This document shows positions 35,176 to 44,521 of a DNA stretch of 64,000 nucleotides, piece by piece. The notes under the pieces were generated by a model. The model did not search any database. It worked only from the letters and a program-made list of their open reading frames with translations, and was not told where the DNA came from. Location: the NCBI RefSeq assembly GCF_010389155.1, contig NC_057768.1:11964501-12028500 (forward strand), given 5' to 3'. Within the stretch, counting starts at the first letter, position 1, and each line of letters opens with the position of its first letter. The DNA comes from Erigeron canadensis. Lineage: Eukaryota; Streptophyta; Magnoliopsida; Asterales; Asteraceae. Position numbers and translations under genes: made by a program.

Positions 35176-35997
35176 ATGGCAAAATCATCACAAGCAAAAT
35201 CATTAATCACCTTCCATTACAATCCACCAAAACCTGTAGTCAAACCAGGTTCAAACTGGCCAGAGAAATTTGATCCTAAAGGCATCAGTTTCAACATGAA
35301 CAATTTCGTGTCACCATTAATTGCCAAATCTAAAACACTTATGGGGAGGATTAATAAGTTCCTCGAAGAGTGTCCTCTCCATTTTGCCTTGACTGCAGAT
35401 CCAGAAATACTATATCATCAATATCTACTTGAATTCTGGTACAACGCAGAAGTAAGCAAGGATGACAAATCCATTGCTTTTACATTAAATGAAGGTACAA
35501 AACGGTGTGTCATTACTCTTGACTAGTTCAGGGAGGCCCTTCTTTTGAATTATCTCCAACCTCCATCAGTCTACGCCAGAAGACTAAAAGGTGTAAATTT
35601 CAGGGAGGTTTTGCGAGATATGGGACACGATGGTATGGTTGATGAAGAAGGAAATTTGAAAACCTTCGGGCACATATTTATTACTGGATTCAAGAACTGT
35701 TGGAGGTATTTTTGGACACAGATTGTTGAGTGTCTAGGGGGAAATTATGGTGGCCTGGACCAGATTTCCCTAGCCCACGTAGAATTAGGCTATTACTTCT
35801 GGTATGGAATAGAGGTGGACTTCGCTGAGATGCTCTTCTCTCAGCTGTTGGTAAAATTAAAAGGAAAAAGAAGCCCACACATTTCTTTTCCTAGGTTCTT
35901 GAGCATTTGTTTCAGGCAAATTCTGGGGAATGCTTATTCGGAAGGGGGACCTGAATCTACGGCAACAAAGTTCTGCAAGGATCTTTCAAGATTGTAA
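35176..35997 (+). pseudogene. Copia ORF3, N-terminal conserved domain of unknown function
   Basis: It starts MAKSSQAKSLITFHYN. The frame is open to TAG 35524-35526 and resumes in the same frame to TAA 35995-35997, so a single nonsense change splits it. Conserved blocks are EILYHQYLLEFWYNA, a segment ending CVITLD, LRDMGHDG, NCWRYFWTQIVECL and a hydrophobic stretch ending SFPRFLSI. The same order of blocks is seen in the broken ORF at 60108-61143. It resembles proteins labelled 'putative plant transposon protein' next to plant retroelements. SIRE ORF3 products have been called env-like, but I see no signal peptide or clear transmembrane segment here. Confidence 0.7.
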
Positions 35998-38900
35998 ACT
36001 TCTGATGTAAAACCTTAGCTCTCCTCTGCCATGATTCAGGTATTTTATAAAACTAACGCAGCACGACCGGCTGGCTCAGAAAGATCACCAGGCGGGCCAC
36101 AAAAGAATGTGAGATCCACTGGTACATCTAGTGGCAATATGTTGAAGTTGTTCCAATCCCAAACAACTTCTTCCTCCCAGCCACATCCTCCCCCATCTAA
36201 ACCAACCTAAGGATCTCCCAAAAGATCCCTCAGGATCCCCAAAGGGCTTAATAAAACATCATAAATAAAAGAAGTCCTCACAGCCCAAGGACATTAGTGC
36301 CGAAACCAGCCCTTCTGGTACCTCCCAAAAGGAACCAGAAGAATCGAGTCAAAGGGACAACCCACAAGCAACCATCCCTAAAACTTCTTTAGGAGGGGAT
36401 GGTGAAGGAAATTTAAGTGAGTCCGCCCAAATCACATTAGAGTCTGAGTTTGGATAAGCACTCACTTCACAAATCTTACACTCTTTTGAAGCACGAACTG
36501 ACAATGTTTCTGGTATGACACCACTAGAGATATAGGTTCCAGACTCTATGGCCAATGAAGTATTTCTTGCAGATAGCACAAGAGTCACTGAGGCAACTCC
36601 TATGTCTGTTGTTGGCAATGAAGCTTTGGCTAAGCCACAAAATTCTAAAGCTGGTAAGGATGCATCTACAGCAGCAGTTGTTGAACCAACAGCTGGATCT
36701 GTTACCAGTGATCAGATTCAGGGCATATCTGATCAGAATGTAGCTTCGGCCTCATTCTGGGATGACGATGAGCCACCTCAGAGGAATCTCGGTTCCCTTG
36801 CTGACTTTGAGTTTGACGAGGGACTTCTGGAGGAGAATTAGTCTTCTGGTTCTGAGCCAACCTTTAGCCTCGCAAACGTCCAACCTCCCCCAGAAATCCA
36901 AAATATTGCACAACCATATCAACCACCACCACTATCACATCAAAATCCTTATTTTCTGCTCAATACCTGCTTTTGTCTCTGCACCCAACTTTCAACCATA
37001 ACTCCAACATTTAAACCCCCAAATTTACCAAGTTCCAGATCCCATCAATTATGATGCCCCACCTGAGAAAGAGTTGGACTTTAAAACAGAATCTGAAAGT
37101 CCAACTGAAATGCAATTGGAAAATGTTTTAAGTGGGCTTGGGAAGATTTCTTTTGTTGCTTCTGTTTCTGTACAACCACCCCCTCCTTTGAGTGTAGAAG
37201 CACAGTTAGAGAAACAAAACACCGAAGTCCAAAGCCTACTTCTCAAGGTAGAGGACTTATCTAAATCTCTAACTGCCAACACTAGGTCCCTCACTGATTC
37301 GAAGGGTGCTTAGGCCTTCCTTGGAACTGAGTTCACCAAAGTTGTTGGTAATGAGGGACTAGTAAGTGGGAAGCTGAATAAACTAGTGATGGCTTGTAAT
37401 AATATCAGCTCAGCCAGGAGAGAAGCCTTTAAGCTGACCAAGAGGGATATGCAGAACTCAATTGTTGCAAATCTGACATCCAGTGTTGAAATGATGAAAC
37501 GAGAAGTCTTGGCAGTTGGAAAGGAAGTACAAGAGTTGGTTAAGAAGCCTGGGTTGATGATGTAATTGAGAAGGTGCATTTGGAGTTGTCTCAGAATTTG
37601 GTTGCTCAGCTGACAACTGCCATTGCATCCATGTCTGAAGAAAGGGTCAAGGAGATGGTCAATGAGTTTTCTGATAAAGCAACTCAAAGAGTGGATAAGG
37701 CTGTGGAAGAAATCAAAAATTCGGTGTCCATCCTTGATAAAACTGTCAAGGACCAGTCTCAAAAGTTGGATGATATATTGACTTTGTTGAGAAAAGAACC
37801 TGTTGTCCTTCCTCCTCCTCCTCCTTCCTTTAATGATGAAGATAGACAAGTTTTAAAGGAACTTAAAGAACATGAACAACTGAATCTCAATTCTTCTTTC
37901 AGATTGAGAGCTCAGTTTTCTACCTTCTCCAAGGGACTTTTTGACTGTCTTCAGCAGCAGAGTTGGGAACCTCTTAAAGGCATGCAATCTGCAATTGAAT
38001 TATATGCCAAGATGCCTGCAGAGGTCCCCAAAGGGGGAAGTATTGTGCCAATGGGTCTTATTGCCAGCACACAAGAAATTATTGAGGCTACAAAGAAGCA
38101 AAGTGCTGAGACAAAGATTGTTGATGCTCAGGGCGAACAATCTCAGAAACATGAAGCTGAGCCAGTAAAGAAAGATAAAGGAAAAGCTCAGATGGTGGAA
38201 GAACCCAAGAAGAAAGGTTCAAAGGATTTTGGGTTGATTGTTGGTGAAACTGTTGATGAATATGGTTATCCTTTGCAGGATCCAACTGCATATAACAAAA
38301 CGTTGGAGGCCCTTCAAAAACAAGTGTCAAATCAGTTCATTGCCTGGAGGGAAAATAGAGAAAAGGAAAGGGCACAACATCATTCGATGGGACCCTTGAC
38401 CATATTGATGCTGCCTCTTTGGGTCTTTCCTTAGAAAGATACTTGAAAATAAAAGATGATCCAACAGTGTAGAAGGCATTGATTGAAATGGAAGAATATG
38501 AGTATAGAAAGATGTACACACCTTTGGAACAGAAGCTAGAAAGTCTCACATTTAAAATGTCCATTGAGGACCTGGTCAAAAATCGTGAAAGCGAGATGGA
38601 AATTAAGAAGAAGGAAATCCTGGCAGACGTTCTGAAGGTGGAAAGATCTCCGAACAAGCCACCCCCAAAAGCAAAAGTGACTAGACCAAGAACAACAAGG
38701 AAAAACACTCATGATGCTAACCTGTCAACCTTCAAGCCAATCTCAGATGATGCTGCAGAGATACAACGAAAAGCTGATTTGGCTCAATATGAATATTATC
38801 TGAAACACATGTCTCATCCTGCCAAAATCACTGAAGTCGAAATTCTGATGGAAAATGGACGTAAGTTGTTTGATCTTATAGTGACACGGGAAGGAAGGGC

Positions 38901-39140
38901 AACATCAGAATATAAAGAGGTCTCAGTGCACGAATTTGGCATAGCAAAGCATAAGGAGATGATCCAAATTTTGAAGGCAAAGCCAAAGTCTCATCTCATT
39001 GGTACATTCTTGTTAAGGATTAAGTAGAAGTTGCAAACCAAGAATGAGTTGGAGACTAGATTGTTTGGAAAGATGGATCCTCCTCTGAAGAGAAAGGCTG
39101 TTAATGCACCCGAAGGCTCAAGGGCTTCAAAGAAGTAGTT
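35998..39140 (+). pseudogene. Copia ORF3, C-terminal coiled-coil and basic region, frameshifted
   Basis: Coding traces continue across several frames: 36548-36841 (acidic, WDDDEPPQRN), 37074-37313, 37574-38434 and 38479-39027. The 37.57-38.43 kb block has a long amphipathic coiled coil (MSEERVKEMVNEF, VSILDKTVKDQSQKLDDILTLL), PPPPPSF, and LQQQSWEPLKGMQ. The last block has an acidic/basic helical segment and a Lys/Arg-rich stretch (PPPKAKVTRPRTTRKN). A related coiled-coil frame lies antisense at 53018-54097. Multiple frameshifts mean no intact product. Confidence 0.65.
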
Positions 39141-39425
39141 TTCTACTTCATTATATCATGTACTTGTGTATATTTTCATTTTTATGTACTTGTAACAAAC
39201 TCTTATTCTCTGTACACTATATATGTTGCAAGTTTACATTCAACAAGTAGATGATAGGTTTAAGTTAGAAAAAACACAAGGTAAAAATTCTGAGACATCA
39301 ATGATCTGTAAGATGATCTCAAGAATCTCTTATAACTTAAACAAAATCTTGCATTTTAGACTTACAAACATGTATAGATAAAAGTCTAAAAATGCATGTA
39401 CTATTTCAAAACAAATAGGGGGAAT
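39141..39425 (+). other. Copia 3' untranslated region and polypurine tract
   Basis: AT-rich noncoding DNA after the last ORF3 trace, ending in the PPT AAATAGGGGGAATT (about 39414-39425 with flank) directly before the LTR. Confidence 0.75.
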
Positions 39426-40344
39426 TTGTTAGGTCAAAAATCAACCAAGTATAATTTGTTCAGAATTAGCTGAAGCTTAGAAAAGATACTTGTACAGAAA
39501 TTCTGAAAGCCATCTCAGAATTAGTTTTCTGAAGCTTCACCTCAAATCAAGATCAGCCAAACTGAAGACATTCACTCTGAAGTCGAAGACTAAAGACTAA
39601 ATAAGAGAATCATCTTAGAAGCAGAGCCCTGAGAAGATTCTACCTGAACGAAGATCTGAGGACTCTCAGTGTAAAGTACTTACAACACTTTACACTGATT
39701 ATGAGGAAACCTTTATTTACTTTAACCAATCTTTACCCAGTTAGTAACATAATACCTGGGAAATATTTGGTTGAGTAAAAGGTTGGGAATGTATGGTTTC
39801 AAGTCACATCAAACATGACTGTTACACCATACCTTAAACAAGCATGTTAAGGATTTACTTTATCAAATCCTTAAATGCTCCCAACCATATTTGTACGGCC
39901 ATTGTCCACCTATTCAGTGGACTTTGCCTATAAATATAAGGTCTCTCACAACTTACAAATTACTTGGAACTTTGGCATTGCAACTTGTGAGATATACTCT
40001 AAGTAACTCTTACGAGTATTTCCTAGTTGATAGATCACTTGTATTTCAAGGTTGTATAGATATTTTCACAAGTGCGATTATCTTTATTCCGCAACAACCT
40101 TTGTATTTTGTTTATGTGAATGAATAAAATACATTGAAAAATACATCTCGACTCCTTGTCATAATACTTGATTATACATATTATTTATATAGTTTCAAGC
40201 ACTTATATCTTGCATTCTTATCCATATCTGGATCGTATTTTGAACTAGTCATTCCTCTAGTTCATAATTACTTGTCAGTCGGGTTACTTAATATACTTGT
40301 TGTTTACTTGCTATATCTTGTTATATTGTCTTACATCTTGAACA
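39426..40344 (+). repeat. Copia 3' LTR (919 bp)
   Basis: It starts TGTTAGGTCAAAA after the PPT and ends TCTTGAACA. TATAAATA at 39929-39936 marks the promoter, and AATAAA at 40123-40128 is a likely poly(A) signal. The 5' LTR lies outside the window. Confidence 0.85.
39929..39936 (+). promoter_or_regulatory. TATA box of Copia LTR
   Basis: TATAAATA, 194 bp before the AATAAA at 40123. Confidence 0.7.
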
Positions 40345-41450
40345 GGGACTCATAGTTATGCTTTCAAAGAGTTTGGTATGTGGTGGGAAGGCTGCGAGTG
40401 ACCCTATATATAAGCATCAAGAACTCGTTGAAAGTAGAATCCTCCTAAGTGTATGTACGCATGGTATTTGGTTAGTTGGATTAGTGGATGATTATTGACG
40501 GAATTGTGATAGAGGCAACATACTTAACCATTGACATGGATATTGGTTGGTTTGCTGGATTGTGATTAAGGTAACATTCATTTGTTGGTTATTGATGAGA
40601 TGTACGTAGCCCCAAGCTAATGCGAAACGTGAGCGACAATGTTCACACCCCTGTGGGAAACGTGTGCAAGGCCGTTGGCTCCCCAGGGTACGCAAGCACG
40701 CATTTGAAATGATAGGATTGTCTGATGAGACAAATGTATATATCCGGGGGTATAGACGTATGCACCGGTGTTGATACGGGTATATAGATGTAAATACGCC
40801 GAAGCTTTTTGTGATGCCACATCGGTCATGGTGATGACATGTGAGTATCGTTGCATAGATGGCATCATGGCCATACATATCATACGCATCACGACATTGG
40901 CATGCATATCATACGCATCTTGACATTGACATGCATAAGATTCCTATTTGACATTGACATTATATGCGTTTACTATTACACACTTGGTTATATCATGGAG
41001 TCTGGATGTATTGATAGTGTGGTACGTGAAGGCTACTTGTATGCTTGATTGTCCTCATACGTATTGTGATTATTGGCGATGGTTTCATGTGATCCATCAC
41101 TACGAACTCACCAACCTAGTGTTGACTTTGTTTAGTGCACTTTTCAAGTATTCGTGTGAAGTTGGAGTAATGATGGCTACTTGTTGTTTCTGTTAGAGCT
41201 TGGATTAGGACTCCCACGGATCCGTGATTTGTTGTCCATTTAGGGTTCTTGTTTAGTTACTTATGATCTTAGTCGTAATGCCTTGTTTCTAATCTCATTC
41301 ATGACTTCTTGTTACCTTGCATTTTTGCACCTTAAATATTGGTTTGGATTCATCGAATCCTTTATTTTCATGTAGTTTATGTTCTACGATAATTCCACTA
41401 TGTGCTATATAATTTCAGTGATATTTTGGGCTCTAACCCGGGGTGTTACA
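40345..41450 (+). repeat. Right part of a Gypsy-type LTR enclosing the whole left nest
   Basis: The sequence ends AACCCGGGGTGTTACA at 41450, matching the 3' LTR end type of the chromovirus. No PBS follows, so it is a 3' or solo LTR; the next bases are tgttt. The rest of this LTR lies left of the window because the Copia (with Athila and others inside it) is inserted at 40344/40345. No coding sequence is recognisable. Confidence 0.75.
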
Positions 41451-41580
41451 TGTTTGTAGATCTTCCATTTAGTGAAAAAAGAATACATTTTTATATAGAA
41501 TTAAAAAGTGAACTTTCTCACCCTTGTCTCCTAAAGCTACTTTCATCTCATATTTGTTTTTACTTATTATTGTTCATATA
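41451..41580. other. Unassigned AT-rich spacer
   Basis: No ORF or repeat recognised; ends in the TA target of the MITE. Confidence 0.6.
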
Positions 41581-41837
41581 CTCCCTCCGTCCCATTAGAA
41601 GTGTCATGTTTTTAGTTTTCAAAGTCTAAGATTTGCAACTTTGACCTTAAATAATTTTATTTGTGTTTGATAATACTTGATGAAAGTTATATGAATTGAT
41701 TGTGTTTTTAACTTGTTTTGTAATGGTATTACTTTTATCAAGTTTTATATAACACAAAAAATTATATATAAGGTCAAAGTTAAAAACTAAAGACTTTGAA
41801 TATTCAAAGTAAGGCACTTCTAATGGGACGGAGTGAG
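41581..41837. mobile_element. Stowaway-type MITE (257 bp)
   Basis: The left end CTCCCTCCGTCCCATTAGAA and right end TTCTAATGGGACGGAGTGAG form inverted repeats over ~25 bp, flanked by TA on both sides (41579-41580, 41838-41839). This matches Stowaway (Tc1/mariner-derived) termini. It is non-coding and would be moved in trans. Confidence 0.93.
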
Positions 41838-42640
41838 TATTACATATGGATTCATTATTGTGGTTCTTTTAATTAGTTTACATCCTTTTGATTTAGTTGA
41901 TCTTATATTACGTACATGTTCATATTATATTATTGTCAATAATATATATTGTTTTTAAAATTGTAATCATGAATAGTTTACCCACTTAGTCTTATAAAAT
42001 GTAAGTTAAAAGATCAATCTAACTATGGTACATGCTTATTGAAGATTATTTAGAGTAATATAAGTTTTGATATAAATTTATCATATATGATAAATATATA
42101 TAATATCAATTCGTACATCGTACGAGTATTAATATTAGTATATAAATTATAAAGATTAGTATTTGATAACTATTAAGAAAACTTAAAGTGATTTTTTTTA
42201 TTAAACTTTAAGTGACATGTGTCGTATAAGTAATGCTTCAAATGCCGATCTAAAAAGGCATTAATCTAGTTTTACTATGGATAGTTAATATTACAATAAT
42301 TTTCTTAAAGTACTTCATCTAAAAAAATATAGTTCTTATGAAATGGTCCAACAATCTATTCAATTTTAATTAATCATAAATTATTTATATAATTAAAGAA
42401 AATATATTATAATTTATGAAATATATGTAATATCTATATTGTGAAACGTTTTGAAAGTTAAAGATTATTTATGAATAAAGTAAATAAAAATTTATATAAA
42501 AACTTTAGTTTTTCGTTCCTATGTCATTATCAATAAGGCCCACAATTTGACATGTGACATGATTTGACCATAGTAGAAGGGGCGAATTTTAAAGGCAAAA
42601 GGGGCGAAGGTAAGGTGTCAATAGACACATTCTATGGTGT
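41838..42640. other. AT-rich region without recognised gene
   Basis: Very AT-rich, no convincing ORF. Short GGGGCGAA repeats occur near 42580-42610. The left end of the next LTR may lie in or just after this stretch but could not be placed. Confidence 0.5.
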
Positions 42641-43045
42641 CAATAGCATGGCCTTTATTAGTATTTATATGCGGCACATTTATATTGATGTATCACATTT
42701 TTGTCTTTTCAGCTCCAAATTCCTTTCTTTTCATAATTAATCTTGATTTGACTCATTTTTGTCATATTCCATCTCATACACCTATAAATCCAAATAAATC
42801 ACATATTAAATATAAAAGTGTATAAAAATATCACAATTTAAGAATAAAAGAAACGATATCGTATAAAATAAATGTGTATAAAATAGGCGATATCAGACTC
42901 AAATACGAGGCTAGTCTCCAAATACGATGCCAAATAAAAATTTACAGTGCGACTTAAAATACGAAGTTGAGTCCAAATTACGAGGTTGTATTTCCTGAAC
43001 ATTATTTTGACTCAAAACTTAAATGGTCAACTCACGGGTGTTACA
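42641..43045 (-). repeat. 3' LTR of minus-strand Gypsy element (left end approximate)
   Basis: The right edge is clear: CACGGGTGTTACA at 43045 is TGTAACACCCGTG on the minus strand and is followed by a minus-strand PPT. The left end is not resolved. Confidence 0.6.
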
Positions 43046-43056
43046 GTCTCCCCAAC
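43046..43056 (-). other. Polypurine tract of minus-strand Gypsy element
   Basis: The minus strand reads GTTGGGGAGAC directly before the LTR, preceded by GGGACGAAATTTTC, the same GGACGAAAT signature seen before the PPT at 23.3 kb. Confidence 0.8.
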
Positions 43057-43170
43057 TTTAAGAAAATTTCGTCCCAAAATTCAGCTTACGCAATACCTTT
43101 CATTTCTAGAACACACGTCTAGTTTTCAAGTATCAATTTGTACAATAAGCCTCAAGCATCATGTTTCCAC

Positions 43171-43274
43171 ATTAAGTTCAAGTCGCGTAGTCACACATTA
43201 AGTTCAAGTCGCGTAGTCACACATTAAGTTCAAGTCGCGTAGTCACACATTCAGTTCAAGTCGTGTAGTCACAC
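43171..43274. repeat. Minisatellite, 26-bp unit, 4 copies
   Basis: Units ATTAAGTTCAAGTCGCGTAG plus TCACAC at 43171, 43197, 43223 and 43249 (two substitutions in the last). It lies in the noncoding region between pol and PPT of the minus-strand Gypsy. Confidence 0.95.
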
Positions 43275-43307
43275 ATTAAGTTGTCATGCATAAAGTCATG
43301 CAGAAAG

Positions 43308-43455
43308 GTTGTCAAACATTAAATTACACAGTAGGTTGTCAATCATTAAGTCACACAGTAGGTTGTCAATCGTTAAGTCACAAAGTAGGTTGTCAATCGT
43401 TGAATCACACAGTAGGTTGTCAATCGTTAAATCACACAGCAGGTTGTCAATTCAC
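43308..43455. repeat. Minisatellite, 27-bp unit, 5 copies plus partial
   Basis: Units start GTTGTCAA(T/A)C at 43308, 43335, 43362, 43389 and 43416, with a partial unit at 43443. The unit differs from the adjacent 26-bp array but shares AAGTCACAC. The ORF across it (RLSIVKSHS repeats) is a by-product of the repeat. Confidence 0.95.
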
Positions 43456-43589
43456 TTACTAAGTCTTGTATCTCAAGTAACCCAAATAACAACGAATGCT
43501 TAAGCTTCATCTGGTTACTATAGTTCCATCAAACTTTTAGGATAGTATACTTGTGTCTCTTAAGTTTTCTAACTCCCCTATCCATAACC

Positions 43590-44487
43590 TCAACATGTTC
43601 TTCTTTGAAGCTGAAGTTAGTGTTTACTCGTATCTTGTCCAAAGGAACGTAAGTCGTCTAATTAGGTAAACACTTCTTAAGGTTTGACACGTGTAACTCA
43701 TCGTGTACATTACTAAGCTCTTGGGGAAGTCTCAAAAGGTAAGCAACAACACCAACTCTCTCTGTAATCTCAAACGGTCCAATAAATCTTGGAGCTAGTT
43801 TCCCTCTCTTGATGAATCTGACTACGCCCTTCCAAGGCGACACCTTAAGTATCATTCAGTCACCAACCTGAAACTCTAAAGGTTTCCTTCGGTTGTTAAC
43901 ATATTTCTTTTGTCTATCTCTAGCTTTTATGGGGTTTTTCCTTGATCTGTTTGACCCTTTTCGGTAATTTCTAGGATGATCTCTGGCCCTATCAATTGCA
44001 TGTCTCCCACTTCGTGCAACGCAAGTGGAGATCGACACTTTCTTCCATATAAAACCTCAAAAGGTGGACATCCAATACTAGAATGGTAACTATTGTTATA
44101 TGAGAACTCTACTAGTGGTAGGTGAGTGTCCCAACTACTACCAAAATCGATGACACAAGCTCTCAACATGTCCTCTAAAGTCTGAATAGTTTGCTCACTC
44201 TGTTCATCTGTTTGTGGGTGCTAGGATGTGCTCATATCTATTTGCGTTCTCAAAGCTCTTTGCATTGATTTCCAAAATCCTGAAGTAAATCGGTTATCCC
44301 TGTCACATATGATCGATACTCGAACGCCATTCTTAGCTACAATCTCTTCCAGGTACAGTCGTGCATACTTCTCCATCTTATAACCTTCTCGAATGGGTAT
44401 AAAATGAGCTGACTTAGTTAGTCGATTTACTGCAACCCATATTGCATCCTTACCACTACTGGTTCTAGGTAACTTGGTGACAAAAGA
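43590..44487 (-). pseudogene. pol: Chromovirus integrase and GPY/F C-terminus, minus strand
   Basis: Reading leftwards from 44487: [12 protein letters not shown] (the first catalytic Asp region is cut off at the junction), [24 protein letters not shown] (second Asp), HPQTDEQSE (Glu), [36 protein letters not shown], then KVSPWKGVVRF, LAPRFIGPFEI and HDELHVSNLKK. A stop follows at about 43658, but related coding continues to about 43590. Several frameshifts and stops are present. The chromodomain end is not clear. Right of 44487 the homology stops abruptly. Confidence 0.9.
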
Positions 44488-44521
44488 TAGTTGCGGCGCA
44501 ACCACTAAGTTGCGGCGCAAC
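44488..44521 (+). repeat. Junction piece with AGTTGCGGCGCAAC repeats, probable start of the LTR continued at 49037
   Basis: AGTTGCGGCGCAAC occurs twice here (44489 and 44509), and AGTTGCGACGCAAT occurs after the solo LTR at about 49060. The GCAAC at 44517-44521 is the left TSD of the solo LTR, so this piece and 49037 onward were contiguous. The exact LTR start (possibly TGCGGCG at 44492) is uncertain. Confidence 0.55.

Larger units (their letters stand above)
29279..40344 (+). mobile_element. SIRE/Maximus-like Copia element with extra ORF3, 5' part outside window
   Basis: Order: gag (interrupted at 29279 by Athila), protease remnant, pre-integrase, integrase, RT/RNase H, then about 4.6 kb containing an additional ORF region, PPT and a 919-bp 3' LTR. 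An extra ORF after pol is known in SIRE/Maximus Copia elements, which fits the gag and RT style. The element sits in a Gypsy-type LTR (right remnant 40345-41450); gggac (40345-40349) would be the right TSD copy. Many stops and frameshifts show it is old and inactive. Confidence 0.85.

Noticed and set aside
34982..35206. ORF overlapping the ORF3 leader
   Set aside because: Phe/Ser-rich translation of a pyrimidine-rich leader; ORF3 in the other frame has conserved blocks.
43171..43455. Repeat array read as a protein with RLSIVKSHS repeats
   Set aside because: The frame simply follows a 27-bp minisatellite; there is no codon signature or homologous domain, and it is antisense to pol.
44489..44521. 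Exact LTR start at TGCGGCG
   Set aside because: Not promoted to a firm boundary: no TSD partner or second LTR is available to confirm it.
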